Below, one piece after another: positions 42,253 through 50,745 of a stretch of 64,000 nucleotides of DNA. The notes under the pieces are model-generated. The model was not told the DNA's origin. It made no database searches and saw only the letters and a list, made by a program, of their open reading frames with translations. How positions within the stretch are numbered: position 1 is the first letter of the stretch; the number at the start of each line of letters is the position of its first letter. The DNA is from Bin103 sp965243555 (GTDB taxonomy: Bacteria > Spirochaetota > Spirochaetia > SZUA-6 > Bin103): contig OZ251575.1 in the NCBI GenBank assembly GCA_965243555.1, positions 3,782,001-3,846,000 on the forward strand, written 5' to 3'. The position numbers and the translations under genes are program-made.

Positions 42253-43371
42253 ATGACTGAGACTGAGCAAGCACGCTCCGGGCAGGTCGCGGTCGGGTCA
42301 CTGCTTCGCGCCGCCGGGCTGTTCGCCGGCGTCGCGCTACTCATCGTCGCGGCGTTCCTGTTCATGCGCGACAGCCGCGCCCCCAAGGCGCTGATCGCCG
42401 TGGTCGCCCTGACCATCGGCATCGGCGGGGTGTGGGGCCTGTTTTTCGCCGGCAACGGCATGGTCGAGTCCCTGCCCCGCCGCCTGCGGGACGCGGTGCG
42501 CCCGTGGCTGTTCGTGGGCCCCGCGCTCCTGATCGCCTGCATCTACATCGTCTTTCCGGCGGTGCGCACGATCTGGATCAGCTTCTTTGACCGCACCTCC
42601 GGCGTGTTCGTGGGGCTTGCGAACTACGCCTTTATCGTCACCGACGCGGAGATGCTGCTGGTGCTGCGCAACACTCTGTTCTGGGTGCTGTTCGTGCCCT
42701 TCTTCGCCGTGGTGCTCGGCCTGCTGATCGCGGTCCTGATCGACCGCCTGAGCCAAGTGGCCGAGCGCGTCATCAAGGCGCTGGTGTTCCTGCCGATGGC
42801 GATTTCGTTTGTCGGCGCCAGCGTGATCTGGCGCTTCGTCTACTACTTTCAGCCCGCCGGCTACGACCAGGTCGGCCTGCTCAACGCCATCGTCACCGCC
42901 CTGGGCGGCGAGCCGCAGGCGTGGCTCACGCAGCTCCCCTGGAACGCGCTCGGCATCCCCTGGATGAACAACCTGTTCCTGATCTTCATCATGATCTGGC
43001 TGCAAACCGGATTCGCGATGGTGATTCTGTCCGCTGCGGTCAAGGGCGTGCCCAAGGAGCTGCTGGAGGCCGCCCGCATCGACGGCGCCGGGGAAATAAG
43101 GGTATTTTTCCACATTACGATCCCGCGCGTCCGCGCCACCGTGCTCACCGTGTCCACCACCATCCTGTTCCTGGTGCTCAAGGTCTTCGACGTGGTGTTC
43201 GTGATGACCAGCGGCAACTTCGACACCGACGTGGTGGCCTCGCGCATGTACGCGGAGGCGTTCCGCTTCTTCGACTTCGGCCGCGGCAGCGCGCTGGCGG
43301 TGCTGCTGTTCATCATCGTCATACCCTTCATGATGCGCACCGTGCGCCGCATGCGAAAGGAAGCAGCGTGA
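42253..43371 (+). CDS. aglF: Alpha-glucoside-type ABC permease
   Basis: A 372-residue membrane permease, longer than MalF-type average because of two extra N-terminal helices (GLFAGVALLIVAAFLFM and ALIAVVALTIGIGGVWG), as usual in AglF. The EAA loop is LLEAARIDGAGEIRVFFHITIP near 270, seen as E-A-A-R-I-D-G-A. VMTSGNFDTDVVASRMY is a strong AglF match. The stop overlaps the GTG of the next permease. Confidence 0.85.
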   Translation: MTETEQARSGQVAVGSLLRAAGLFAGVALLIVAAFLFMRDSRAPKALIAVVALTIGIGGVWGLFFAGNGMVESLPRRLRDAVRPWLFVGPALLIACIYIVFPAVRTIWISFFDRTSGVFVGLANYAFIVTDAEMLLVLRNTLFWVLFVPFFAVVLGLLIAVLIDRLSQVAERVIKALVFLPMAISFVGASVIWRFVYYFQPAGYDQVGLLNAIVTALGGEPQAWLTQLPWNALGIPWMNNLFLIFIMIWLQTGFAMVILSAAVKGVPKELLEAARIDGAGEIRVFFHITIPRVRATVLTVSTTILFLVLKVFDVVFVMTSGNFDTDVVASRMYAEAFRFFDFGRGSALAVLLFIIVIPFMMRTVRRMRKEAA

Positions 43372-44213
43372 GACCGGCCCGGCTGCTGATCTGGGCTTTT
43401 CTCGGGGCGCTGGCGGTCGTCTGGACCGCGCCGACGCTGGGGCTGCTCACCAGCTCGTTCCGGCCCGCGGAGGCGGTGGCGAGCAGCGGCTGGTGGACGG
43501 CGCTCACCCAACCGTTCGCGGCCGGCCAGTGGACCTTGCGCAACTACGAGCGGGTGATCCTGGCCGACAACATGGGCAACGCCTTTCTCAACAGCCTGCT
43601 GGTGACGATCCCCTCCACGGTGATCCCGATCACGATCGCCGCGTTCGCCGCCTACGCCATCGCCTGGATCGACTTTCCGGGGCGCCACCTGATCTTCATC
43701 CTGATCGTCAGCCTGCTGATCGTGCCGCTGCAGATGGCGCTGATCCCGGTGCTGCGGCTCTACACCGGCCTGCGCCTCAACGGCACCTTTCTGGGCATCT
43801 GGCTGGCGCACACCGGGTTCGGGCTGCCGCTCGCCACCTATCTGCTGTACGGCTACATCGCCACCTCCATCTCCCGCGAGATCATCGAGTCGGCGCACAC
43901 CGACGGCGCGACCCCGTGGATCACCTTCACGCGGCTGGTGCTGCCGCTCTCCACCCCGGTGGTGGCCTCGTTCGCGATCTTTCAGTTTCTGTGGGTGTGG
44001 AACGATCTGCTGGTGGCGCTGGTGTTCCTGGGCACCAAGGCGGAGCTGGCGCTGGTCACGACCCGCCTCGCCGAGCTGGTCGGCTCGCGCGGGCAGGATT
44101 GGCACGTGCTCACCTCCGGCGCGTTCGTGACCATGGTGGTGCCGCTGATCATCTTCTTCTCGCTGCAGCGCTACTTCGTGCGCGGCCTGATGGCCGGCTC
44201 GGTCAAGGGGTAG
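43368..44213 (+). CDS. aglG: Alpha-glucoside-type ABC permease
   Basis: A 281-residue MalG-type permease. GTG 43368 overlaps the aglF-like stop by 4 bp. The N-terminal helix is followed by LGLLTSSFRPAEAVASSGWW, that is SSFRP and SGWW, and ESAHTDGATPWITFTRLVLP is the EAA loop. It ends RYFVRGLMAGSVKG. With 40833 and 42253 it makes a complete membrane part; no ATPase gene is present. Confidence 0.85.
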   Translation: MRPARLLIWAFLGALAVVWTAPTLGLLTSSFRPAEAVASSGWWTALTQPFAAGQWTLRNYERVILADNMGNAFLNSLLVTIPSTVIPITIAAFAAYAIAWIDFPGRHLIFILIVSLLIVPLQMALIPVLRLYTGLRLNGTFLGIWLAHTGFGLPLATYLLYGYIATSISREIIESAHTDGATPWITFTRLVLPLSTPVVASFAIFQFLWVWNDLLVALVFLGTKAELALVTTRLAELVGSRGQDWHVLTSGAFVTMVVPLIIFFSLQRYFVRGLMAGSVKG

Positions 44214-44230
44214 CGCCCCGCCCGGCGGCG

Positions 44231-44239
44231 TGCTACGCT
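44231..44239 (+). promoter_or_regulatory. Possible extended -10 before lplB-like gene
   Basis: TGC-TACGCT, 19 bp before the GTG start. No -35 seen. Confidence 0.3.
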
Positions 44240-44258
44240 CGCGCGCGGTATCCCGGCG

Positions 44259-45188
44259 GTGAACGACTCGCTCGACCTCGGCAGGCGCAGCCTGCGGCGC
44301 TCCATTCTCCTCTACCGCGGCCTGTTCATCATGCTGCTGCCGGCCATCGCCTGGTTCCTGATCTTCGAGTACTACCCCATGTACGGGGTGATCATCGCCT
44401 TCAAGAAGTACCGCATCCTGCAGGGCATCCTCGGCAGCCCGTGGGTGGGCCTGGACAACTTCGAACGCCTGTTCCGCAGCCCGCAGTTCCTCAACGTGTT
44501 CCGCAACACGCTGCTGATCTCCTTCTACAAGATCATCTTCGGGTTCCCGGCGCCGATCCTGCTGGCGCTGCTGCTCAACGAGGTGCGCGCGCGCCACTTC
44601 AAGAAGGTGGTGCAAACCATCTCCTACCTGCCGCACTTCATCAGTTGGGTGGTGATCGCGGCGCTGATCCGCCAGCTCCTCTCCCCCACCAGCGGGGTGG
44701 TCAACTACGTGCTGGCGCTGGCCGGGATGGAGCCGGTCAACTTCATGATCGAGCGGGGCTTCTTCCGCCCCATGGTGGTCGCGGCCAACATCTGGAAGGA
44801 CGTGGGCTGGGGCTCGATCATCTACCTGGCCGCCATCTCCTCAATCGATCCGCAGCTCTACGAGGCTGCCACGGTGGACGGCGCGGGCCGGTTTCGCCAG
44901 GCGGTATCCATCACCCTGCCCTCGCTGGCCCCGGTGATCGTGATCCTGTTCATCCTGCGGGTCGGCTTCCTGATGAACGCCGGCTTCGAGGAGATCTTCA
45001 ACCTGTACAATCCGATCACCTACGAGGTGGGCGACATCATCGACACCTACGTCTACCGCGTTGGCCTGGTGGAGTTCGACTACAGCTACTCCACCGCCAT
45101 CGGCCTGTTCAAGAACGTGCTCGGCCTGCTGATGCTGCTGCTCACCAACGTCATCGTGAACCGGTTCTCGGAATATGGCATCTGGTAG
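44259..45188 (+). CDS. lplB: LplB-type sugar ABC permease (first set)
   Basis: A 309-residue permease of the LplB/YtcP/LplA subfamily that imports complex or polysaccharide-derived sugars in Firmicutes and spirochaetes. FEYYPMYGVIIAFKKY, SYLPHFISWVV, KDVGWGSIIYLAAIS and DPQLYEAATVDGAGRF are all diagnostic; the last is the EAA loop. It overlaps the next permease by 14 bp. Start GTG 44259. Confidence 0.9.
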   Translation: MNDSLDLGRRSLRRSILLYRGLFIMLLPAIAWFLIFEYYPMYGVIIAFKKYRILQGILGSPWVGLDNFERLFRSPQFLNVFRNTLLISFYKIIFGFPAPILLALLLNEVRARHFKKVVQTISYLPHFISWVVIAALIRQLLSPTSGVVNYVLALAGMEPVNFMIERGFFRPMVVAANIWKDVGWGSIIYLAAISSIDPQLYEAATVDGAGRFRQAVSITLPSLAPVIVILFILRVGFLMNAGFEEIFNLYNPITYEVGDIIDTYVYRVGLVEFDYSYSTAIGLFKNVLGLLMLLLTNVIVNRFSEYGIW

Positions 45189-46065
45189 GCGCCTGACCCC
45201 CGACCGGCTGTTCGACTTAGGTAACTACCTGTTCCTGATCGGGTTTTCGGTGCTGATGATCTACCCGTTCTGGGAGACTGCGGTGGTGTCGCTGCTGCCG
45301 GGGCTGCTGGCGTCGAGCTGGGGCCTCAAGCTGTGGCCGGAGGAGGTGACGCTGGAGGCGTACCGGGTGGCGTTCTCCTCGCGGCTGATCTACTACGGCT
45401 ACCTCAACACCGTGTTCCGCACCGTGATCGGCACCGTGCTGGCGGTGTTCTTCTCGTTCTGCACCGCCTATCCGCTGGCCAAGAAAAAGCTGCCGCTGCG
45501 CAACTACCTCACCATCTTCTTCCTGATTCCGATGTTCTTCTCGGGCGGCCTCATTCCGCGCTATCTGCTGGTGCGCAGCCTCGGCATGCTGGACACCCGC
45601 GCGGCGCTGATCTTCCCGATCCTGCTGGGCACCTACAACCTGCTGATCATGCGCAACTTCATCATGACCATCCCCGACTCGCTGGAGGAGTCGGCCATGA
45701 TCGACGGCGCCTCCTTCTTCCGCATCCTGATCCGCATCATCATCCCGCTGTCGGTGCCGATCATGGCCACCATCGGGCTGTGGGTGGCGGTGCAGCACTG
45801 GAACTCCTGGTTCGACGCGCTGATCTACATCCGCGACGAAACCAAGACGGTGTTGCAACTGGTGCTGCGGCGGGTGATCATCGACCAGGACGACTCGGCG
45901 TTTCTGGGGGAGAGCAACGACTCGGTGGCGGGCGCGGAGTCGGTGGTGCCGGAGTCGATCAAGGCGGCGACGGTGCTGATCTCGATCGGGCCGATTCTGC
46001 TCGCCTACCCGTTCGTGCAGCGCTACTTCGTGCGCGGTATCATGATCGGGTCACTGAAAGGCTGA
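45175..46065 (+). CDS. ytcP: YtcP-type sugar ABC permease (first set)
   Basis: A 296-residue permease, partner of the preceding LplB. FFSGGLIPRYLLVRSLGM, EESAMIDGASFFRI (EAA loop) and HWNSWFDALIYI are standard. An insertion of about 20 residues near 235-250 (FLGESNDSVAGAE) distinguishes it from most members. It ends RGIMIGSLKG. A binding-protein gene follows at 78 bp. Confidence 0.9.
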   Translation: MASGRRLTPDRLFDLGNYLFLIGFSVLMIYPFWETAVVSLLPGLLASSWGLKLWPEEVTLEAYRVAFSSRLIYYGYLNTVFRTVIGTVLAVFFSFCTAYPLAKKKLPLRNYLTIFFLIPMFFSGGLIPRYLLVRSLGMLDTRAALIFPILLGTYNLLIMRNFIMTIPDSLEESAMIDGASFFRILIRIIIPLSVPIMATIGLWVAVQHWNSWFDALIYIRDETKTVLQLVLRRVIIDQDDSAFLGESNDSVAGAESVVPESIKAATVLISIGPILLAYPFVQRYFVRGIMIGSLKG

Positions 46066-46142
46066 CGAAACGAATAATGGGGAGGGCGGCGCGGCCGCCC
46101 GCTACCGCATCGATCCACAAAAACAAGGAAAGGAGTTACGAC

Positions 46143-47714
46143 GTGAGAAGCCTCACCGTAGTTACCGTACTTGCAAGCCTGCTCCTGCTGGCGGCGCCGG
46201 CGGCGGTGTTCGCCGCTTCGGAGGCCGAGACCGCGGCGGCGGACGAAGGTCCGGTCGCGATCGACTGGGTGGGCCTGCGCCTGAAGACGCCGGGCGGAGC
46301 GCTCTACCCGCAGCCCGACAGCCCGATCATCCGGGAGTTCAACGAGGCGCTGAACATCGACCTGCGCCCGGTCAAGGCCGACTTCGCCAGCGCCGAGGAG
46401 ATGAATCTCCTGTTCGCCGCGGGCGAGATTCCAAACCACATCCTGGCCAGCCAGAACAACTTTCTGCGCTACCTGGACGAGGGGCTGCTGCGCGCGGTCC
46501 CGCTTGACATGGTCAAGCAGCACGCCCCCACCTACTGGCGCGACTACGCCAACGGCATCGCGGAGGGCGTCTGGTACGACTTCCCGTCGTGGGACACCGA
46601 TTCCGAGACGCTGCGGGCGGTGCCTAACGGCGGCCCGGAGATCAAGCACCAGATCGTGGTGCGCAGCGACTGGCTGCAGGCGGTCGGATTGGGGGTGCCC
46701 ACCACGGTGGAGGAGTTCGCCGAAGCGGCGCGCCGGTTCACTCATTCCGACCCCGACGGCGACGGCCAGAAGAACACCTGGGGAATGGCCACCTCGGCGA
46801 CCTCGGCCAGCAACTGGACCAACAACCTGCGCACCTTCCTGGCGGCGTTCGGCTACGAGCACGTCGAGCGGCCCTATCTCGATCCGGCCAGCGGCGAGAT
46901 CATGTTCTTCGAGGTGACCGAGGGATTCCGCGACTTCCTGCGCTGGATGAACGGCCTGTGGGAGGCGGGCGTGATTCATCCCGACATCACGCTGCCGGAC
47001 AAGCTGGCGGTGGGGTCGCTGTTCCAGGACGGTAAGGTCGGTTTCGCCGGCGACTCCTGGACCTGGGTGCTGCCCAAGTACCGGCCCGGCACCTGGTTCC
47101 CCAACCTGTTCGAGAAGGACCCCAACGCCGCGGTGGCGTACGTGGGCCAGTTGACCGCCGCCGGCCACGAGCCGACCTGGGAGCTGCGCCCGGCGCTGTG
47201 GACCTACCACACCATCGGCAAGGACACCAGCGACCGGCAACTGGAGAAGATTCTGGGGGTGATCGACCTGCAGCTCGCCGATCCGTTCTTCCACAACCTG
47301 ATCTGGTCCGGCATCGAGGGTGAGCACTTCGAGTTCGACGCCGGCGGCATGCGCCATTTCCTGCCCGCGGCGCAGGGCATGGAGGCGCAGGGCGACCTGG
47401 GGGTGAAGTTCTTCCTGACCAACATCCGCTACGGCTGGATGTTCACCGCCTCGTTCGGCAGCGACGCCGAGGAGATGGCGGCGCGCCAGGAGAGCTACCG
47501 CATCATCAATCCGGCGCTCGGCCACGGCTGGGTGCTGGAAACGCAGAATCAGTACCGCGCCGACATGGCGCGCATCCGCGAGGAGTACCTGTGGAAGGCG
47601 GTGACCGGCGACGCCGACACCGGCGGCGACTGGGACACCTACGTCGCGCAGTGGATGCGCGCCGGCGGCCAGGCCGTGCTGGAGGAGGCGCGCGCCCAGT
47701 ACGCCGTCCGTTAG
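46143..47714 (+). CDS. lplA: LplA-type substrate-binding protein (first set)
   Basis: A 523-residue secreted or lipid-associated binding protein. The signal peptide ends AVFAASEAE, without a lipobox Cys. Residues near 202-212 contain DPDGDGQKNTWG, an EF-hand-like calcium loop typical of LplA-type proteins. It starts at GTG 46143 with AAAGGAG upstream. The gene lies after its two permeases (permease, permease, binding protein), which is the normal order for this family in spirochaetes. Confidence 0.85.
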   Translation: MRSLTVVTVLASLLLLAAPAAVFAASEAETAAADEGPVAIDWVGLRLKTPGGALYPQPDSPIIREFNEALNIDLRPVKADFASAEEMNLLFAAGEIPNHILASQNNFLRYLDEGLLRAVPLDMVKQHAPTYWRDYANGIAEGVWYDFPSWDTDSETLRAVPNGGPEIKHQIVVRSDWLQAVGLGVPTTVEEFAEAARRFTHSDPDGDGQKNTWGMATSATSASNWTNNLRTFLAAFGYEHVERPYLDPASGEIMFFEVTEGFRDFLRWMNGLWEAGVIHPDITLPDKLAVGSLFQDGKVGFAGDSWTWVLPKYRPGTWFPNLFEKDPNAAVAYVGQLTAAGHEPTWELRPALWTYHTIGKDTSDRQLEKILGVIDLQLADPFFHNLIWSGIEGEHFEFDAGGMRHFLPAAQGMEAQGDLGVKFFLTNIRYGWMFTASFGSDAEEMAARQESYRIINPALGHGWVLETQNQYRADMARIREEYLWKAVTGDADTGGDWDTYVAQWMRAGGQAVLEEARAQYAVR

Positions 47715-47738
47715 GGCCAAGACCAAGTCCCGCTGGAG

Positions 47739-47766
47739 GGGAGGCCGGGCCGCCGGCCGGCCTCCC
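47739..47766 (+). terminator. Terminator hairpin after first lpl-type operon
   Basis: A 10-bp stem, GGGAGGCCGG / CCGGCCTCCC, with an 8-nt loop, 25 bp after the lplA-like stop. No T tract. Confidence 0.55.
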
Positions 47767-47893
47767 GCTCTGGCGCCTTCCCGGCTTGGCGGCGTCCCCC
47801 GCGCTTGGCGGCCCCGCTCCCGGAGGCTCTTCGGTTGCCGGTGGCCGGGCCGCGCGCGGCGCGGTACATTGCCGCGGGGAGGAGCCAACAAAA

Positions 47894-48406
47894 ATGACGA
47901 TCGGTGAGAGTATGCTGCCGGAGTTCGACCACGAGGTGGCGGGGGCGCGCAAGACCCTGGAACGGGTGCCGGAGAACCGCTTCGACTGGCGCCCGCATCC
48001 GAAGTCGGGAACCATGGTGTGGCTGGCGACCCACCTCGCCAACCTGCCGTCGTGGGGAGTGCTGACCATCAAGCAGGACGAGCTGGACCTGATGCCCGGC
48101 GGCAAGCCGCTGCCGGCGCCGCCACGCCCGGCCAACGCCGCCGACCTGGTGGCGGCGCTCGACAAGAACGCCGCCGCGGCGCGCGCCGCCCTGGCCGCGG
48201 CCTCCGACGCCGACCTGCTGCGGCCCTGGTCGCTGCTGCAGAACGGCGCCACCATCATGACGATGCCGAAGATCGCGGTGCTGCGCGGCATGGTGTTCAA
48301 CCACCTGATCCACCACCGCGCGCAACTTGGCGTCTACCTGCGCCTCAACGACGTCGCGGTGCCGCCGCTGTACGGCCCCTCCGCCGACGAACGCCCCAAC
48401 TTCTGA
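47894..48406 (+). CDS. DinB-family protein
   Basis: A 170-residue four-helix protein of the DinB/YfiT-like metalloenzyme superfamily. FDHEVAGARKTLERVP at the start, ATHLANLPSW in the middle and MVFNHLIHHRAQLGVYLRL near the end supply the three expected His metal ligands. Such proteins often are thiol transferases or damage-inducible proteins; a precise function is not predictable. Start ATG 47894 with GGGGAGGAG. Not coupled to neighbours. Confidence 0.8.
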   Translation: MTIGESMLPEFDHEVAGARKTLERVPENRFDWRPHPKSGTMVWLATHLANLPSWGVLTIKQDELDLMPGGKPLPAPPRPANAADLVAALDKNAAAARAALAAASDADLLRPWSLLQNGATIMTMPKIAVLRGMVFNHLIHHRAQLGVYLRLNDVAVPPLYGPSADERPNF

Positions 48407-48606
48407 CACGCAGGGCGCGTGAGCGCCCGCGGGGGCGCGGCCCGGCGGCGCGTGAGCGCCGGGGCAGCGGCGTACCGTACGCGCGCCATCAGCGCGTCTT
48501 CGCGCGTGGCGTAACCTTACGGCGGCCCGGCCCCAGTGGCGCGTGCCCGGAGCGCCACGTGCGGTTTACCGGGCGGCGGCGTGACGAGGGCGCCTGTAGG
48601 CGCCGT
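48407..48606. other. Intergenic region with short repeats
   Basis: 200 bp between convergent genes. The 12-mer GCGCGTGAGCGC with flanking GCs occurs twice (about 48416 and 48450), and GGCGCC-TGTA-GGCGCC forms a hairpin at 48589-48604 just past the sulfatase stop. No coding frame is convincing. Confidence 0.5.
48589..48604 (-). terminator. Terminator-like hairpin of sulfatase gene
   Basis: A perfect 6-bp stem with a TGTA loop, 3 bp beyond the minus-strand stop at 48607. Confidence 0.4.
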
Positions 48607-50058
48607 TCAGAAGCGGCCGATCTGCGCGGGGCCGGGGTCGCAGGCGGCCACGGTGGCGTCGAAGCTGCGTTGCGTCAGGGCGGCGCGCAACGAGGCCGCC
48701 GCGGCGCTCTCCCACAGGTTGTCCAGTTCGTCCGGGTCGCGCTCCAGGTCGTACAGTTCGCCGTATTCCAGGCCGTGGTAGTTCACCAGCTTGTGGCGCT
48801 CGTCGCGGTACATGGTGGCCCAGCACGGCGTGTGGCGCCCCGGCTCCTGCGGCAGGTACATGTTGAGGGCGTCGTAGTACTCGCAACGCACGAACGGGCG
48901 GTGCCGCGCCGGGTCCGCGGCGCCGGTGAGGATCGGCGCCAGCGAGCGGCCGTGGCTCCACGCCGGCGGGAGACCTGCCAGCTCGGCCAGGGTCGGCGCC
49001 AGGTCGGTCAGCTCCACCAGGCCGTCCGCCGCCACCCCGCGCTCGAAGACGCCGGGCCATGAGATGATCAGCGGCACCCGTACCGCGCCCTCGTAGAAGC
49101 GGCATCCCTTTCCGGTGAGGCCGTGGTCGCCGAGCATCTCGCCGTGATCGGAGGTAAAGATCACCACGGTGTCCTCGCGTTGGCCGGTCGCTTCGAGCGC
49201 GTCCAGCATGCGCCCCACCTGCTCGTCGATCAGCGTGACCATGCCGTAGTAGCTGGCCTTCTGCAGCCGCTGGCGGGCGCCGGGAGGCTGCGTCTTGCCT
49301 TGTATGCCTTGAAAAAAGGCGCCGGCCAGCCGCTCGCAGGTGGCGGCGTCGCGGGGGCCGTAGAGCGCCGGCGGCAGCTCCCGCTCCTCGTAGCGGCGGC
49401 GGTAGGAGAGCGGCGCGTCGAACGGGCCGTGCGGGTCGAAGATGTTGACGCTCATCAACCAGGGGCCGTCGCGCGGCTCGCGCATGAAGTCGATGGCGCG
49501 GTCCGCGCACCAACTGGTTTGGTGCAACTCCGGCGGCACGTCCGGGCGGTAGCGGGCGCCGCGGTTGCGCGCCTCGTCCATGACGCTGGTGTCCAATACC
49601 TCGTCGAGCCGGCCAATCTCGCGCAGCCAGTCGCCGTAGGCGTTGCCGCGCCCCACGAACTGAGTGGCGGAGGTGCTGTAGTGGAACACGCGGTAGCCGT
49701 CGTCCACGCGCGCCTCGGCGCCGGTCCAGGCCGAGGCGAGGTGCAACTTGCCCGCCAAGCCGCAGTCGTAGCCGGCGTCGGCGAGCCGGCGGGTAATCAG
49801 CCGCACCCGTTCGTTGGCCGGGAAGTAGGCGTTGCCGTTGCGGTTCACGTGCACGCTGTTGGGGTAGAGGCCGGTCAGAAAGCTGGCGCGGCTCGGCTGG
49901 CACACCGGACTCTGGCAGTAGGTACGGGTAAACGCCACCCCCTCGGCGCACAGCGAGTCGAGCACCGGCGTGTCGATGACCGGGTTGCCGAGGCAGCCAA
50001 TGGTGTCGTACCGCTGCTGGTCAGTACAGATCCACAGAACGTTGGGCCGTCGTGCCAC
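48607..50058 (-). CDS. Sulfatase
   Basis: About 483 residues. PNVLWICTDQQRYDTIG at the start contains the metal-binding Asp, and CQPSR (Cys53 if starting at 50058) is the formylglycine motif, followed by ASFLTGLYPN. FTSDHGEMLGDHG holds further metal ligands. Class I sulfatase, longer than the one at 23746, with no signal peptide. The start is GTG 50058: TGC-TATCAT ends 6 nt upstream, consistent with a leaderless mRNA. An upstream extension to 50121 is open but lacks a ribosome site and similarity. Confidence 0.9.
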   Translation of the reverse strand: MARRPNVLWICTDQQRYDTIGCLGNPVIDTPVLDSLCAEGVAFTRTYCQSPVCQPSRASFLTGLYPNSVHVNRNGNAYFPANERVRLITRRLADAGYDCGLAGKLHLASAWTGAEARVDDGYRVFHYSTSATQFVGRGNAYGDWLREIGRLDEVLDTSVMDEARNRGARYRPDVPPELHQTSWCADRAIDFMREPRDGPWLMSVNIFDPHGPFDAPLSYRRRYEERELPPALYGPRDAATCERLAGAFFQGIQGKTQPPGARQRLQKASYYGMVTLIDEQVGRMLDALEATGQREDTVVIFTSDHGEMLGDHGLTGKGCRFYEGAVRVPLIISWPGVFERGVAADGLVELTDLAPTLAELAGLPPAWSHGRSLAPILTGAADPARHRPFVRCEYYDALNMYLPQEPGRHTPCWATMYRDERHKLVNYHGLEYGELYDLERDPDELDNLWESAAAASLRAALTQRSFDATVAACDPGPAQIGRF

Positions 50059-50197
50059 GCCCGCATGATAGCATCGGACGCCGCGACATACACTACGCTG
50101 TGAGTGACTACTACCGGGCATGATGGACCAAGGCTATGCTTTGTCGGTATCATTCCGTCAAATAGGATAGGAAGAAAGGAAGAAGGATGGATCGACT

Positions 50198-50470
50198 ATG
50201 AAGTGGACTGAGATTGCGGCTGTCGCAGGATCTCTCATAGCGTTGCTCACGCTCCAAGCCCTGGTGGTGTCCCCGATACTGCGGGCCCAGAGCGACATGT
50301 TTGAGAAGGGCATCGCCAGCGTTCGCGATGACGTCGCCAGCGTCCGCGCCGACGTCGCCAGCGTTCGCGATGACTTGCATGCCTTGTCCGAACGGGTGGC
50401 CCGCATTGAGGGAGCCCTGACCTACCGCCTTTCGACTCCGGCAGCATCCGCCCCCGCAGCGCAGCCCTGA
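50198..50470 (+). CDS. Small membrane-anchored coiled-coil protein
   Basis: A 90-residue protein with one N-terminal membrane helix (AAVAGSLIALLTLQALVV) and a heptad coiled coil made of IASVRDDV, ASVRADV and ASVRDDL units. The DNA shows three 21-bp repeats (50313-50375), so the coil grew by duplication of exactly one heptad. A strong purine-rich ribosome site (AGAAGGA) precedes the ATG. The end is Ala/Pro-rich. No known family; perhaps a scaffold or a membrane-tethered oligomer. Confidence 0.7.
   Translation: MKWTEIAAVAGSLIALLTLQALVVSPILRAQSDMFEKGIASVRDDVASVRADVASVRDDLHALSERVARIEGALTYRLSTPAASAPAAQP
50313..50375 (+). repeat. Three 21-bp tandem repeats in coiled-coil gene
   Basis: Units start at 50313, 50334 and 50355 and differ at few positions. 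Each encodes one heptad, so changes in copy number would lengthen or shorten the coil without a frameshift. Confidence 0.8.
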
Positions 50471-50493
50471 CGACTCCCGCGCTTCGCGCTCGG

Positions 50494-50643
50494 TTGGTCC
50501 TCGGGCTGCTGGCCGCGGCCGGCGCGCTCCTCGGCGCGGCGCCATCCGCGGCCGCGGACGATGCCGTCGCGGTCGTGCGGCGCGGCGCGGCGGTCAGCGC
50601 GGCCAACGCGCTCCGCACGCCGGCCGTTACCGCACCCCGCTGA
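50494..50643 (+). CDS. Possible short secreted peptide
   Basis: A 49-codon frame starting at TTG with LVLGLLAAAGALLGAAPSAAA, read as LVLGLLAAAGALLG then APSAAA, resembling a signal peptide with cleavage after AAA, and a short basic tail. It starts 24 bp after the coiled-coil gene on the same strand. No ribosome site is seen; high GC can produce such Ala/Leu frames by chance. Confidence 0.2.
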   Translation: MVLGLLAAAGALLGAAPSAAADDAVAVVRRGAAVSAANALRTPAVTAPR

Positions 50644-50684
50644 GCGAGACAGGTACCGATCGCACCGACCGCCGCCACCGTGCT

Positions 50685-50713
50685 TTGACAGGGGGCGCGC
50701 GGCGGGCTACCCT
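50685..50713 (+). promoter_or_regulatory. Promoter of second lpl-type operon
   Basis: A perfect TTGACA (50685-50690), a 17-bp spacer and TACCCT (50708-50713), 32 bp before the GTG start. Confidence 0.55.
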
Positions 50714-50745
50714 ACCGGCGTCCGCCTACCGAGGTGGCCTTCGTT

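Noticed and set aside
46023..47891. 622-codon minus-strand frame
   Set aside because: Antisense of the lplA-like gene, with arginine- and glycine-rich nonsense composition.
50313..50375. CRISPR-like direct repeats
   Set aside because: The 21-bp repeats are contiguous without spacers and are coding heptads.
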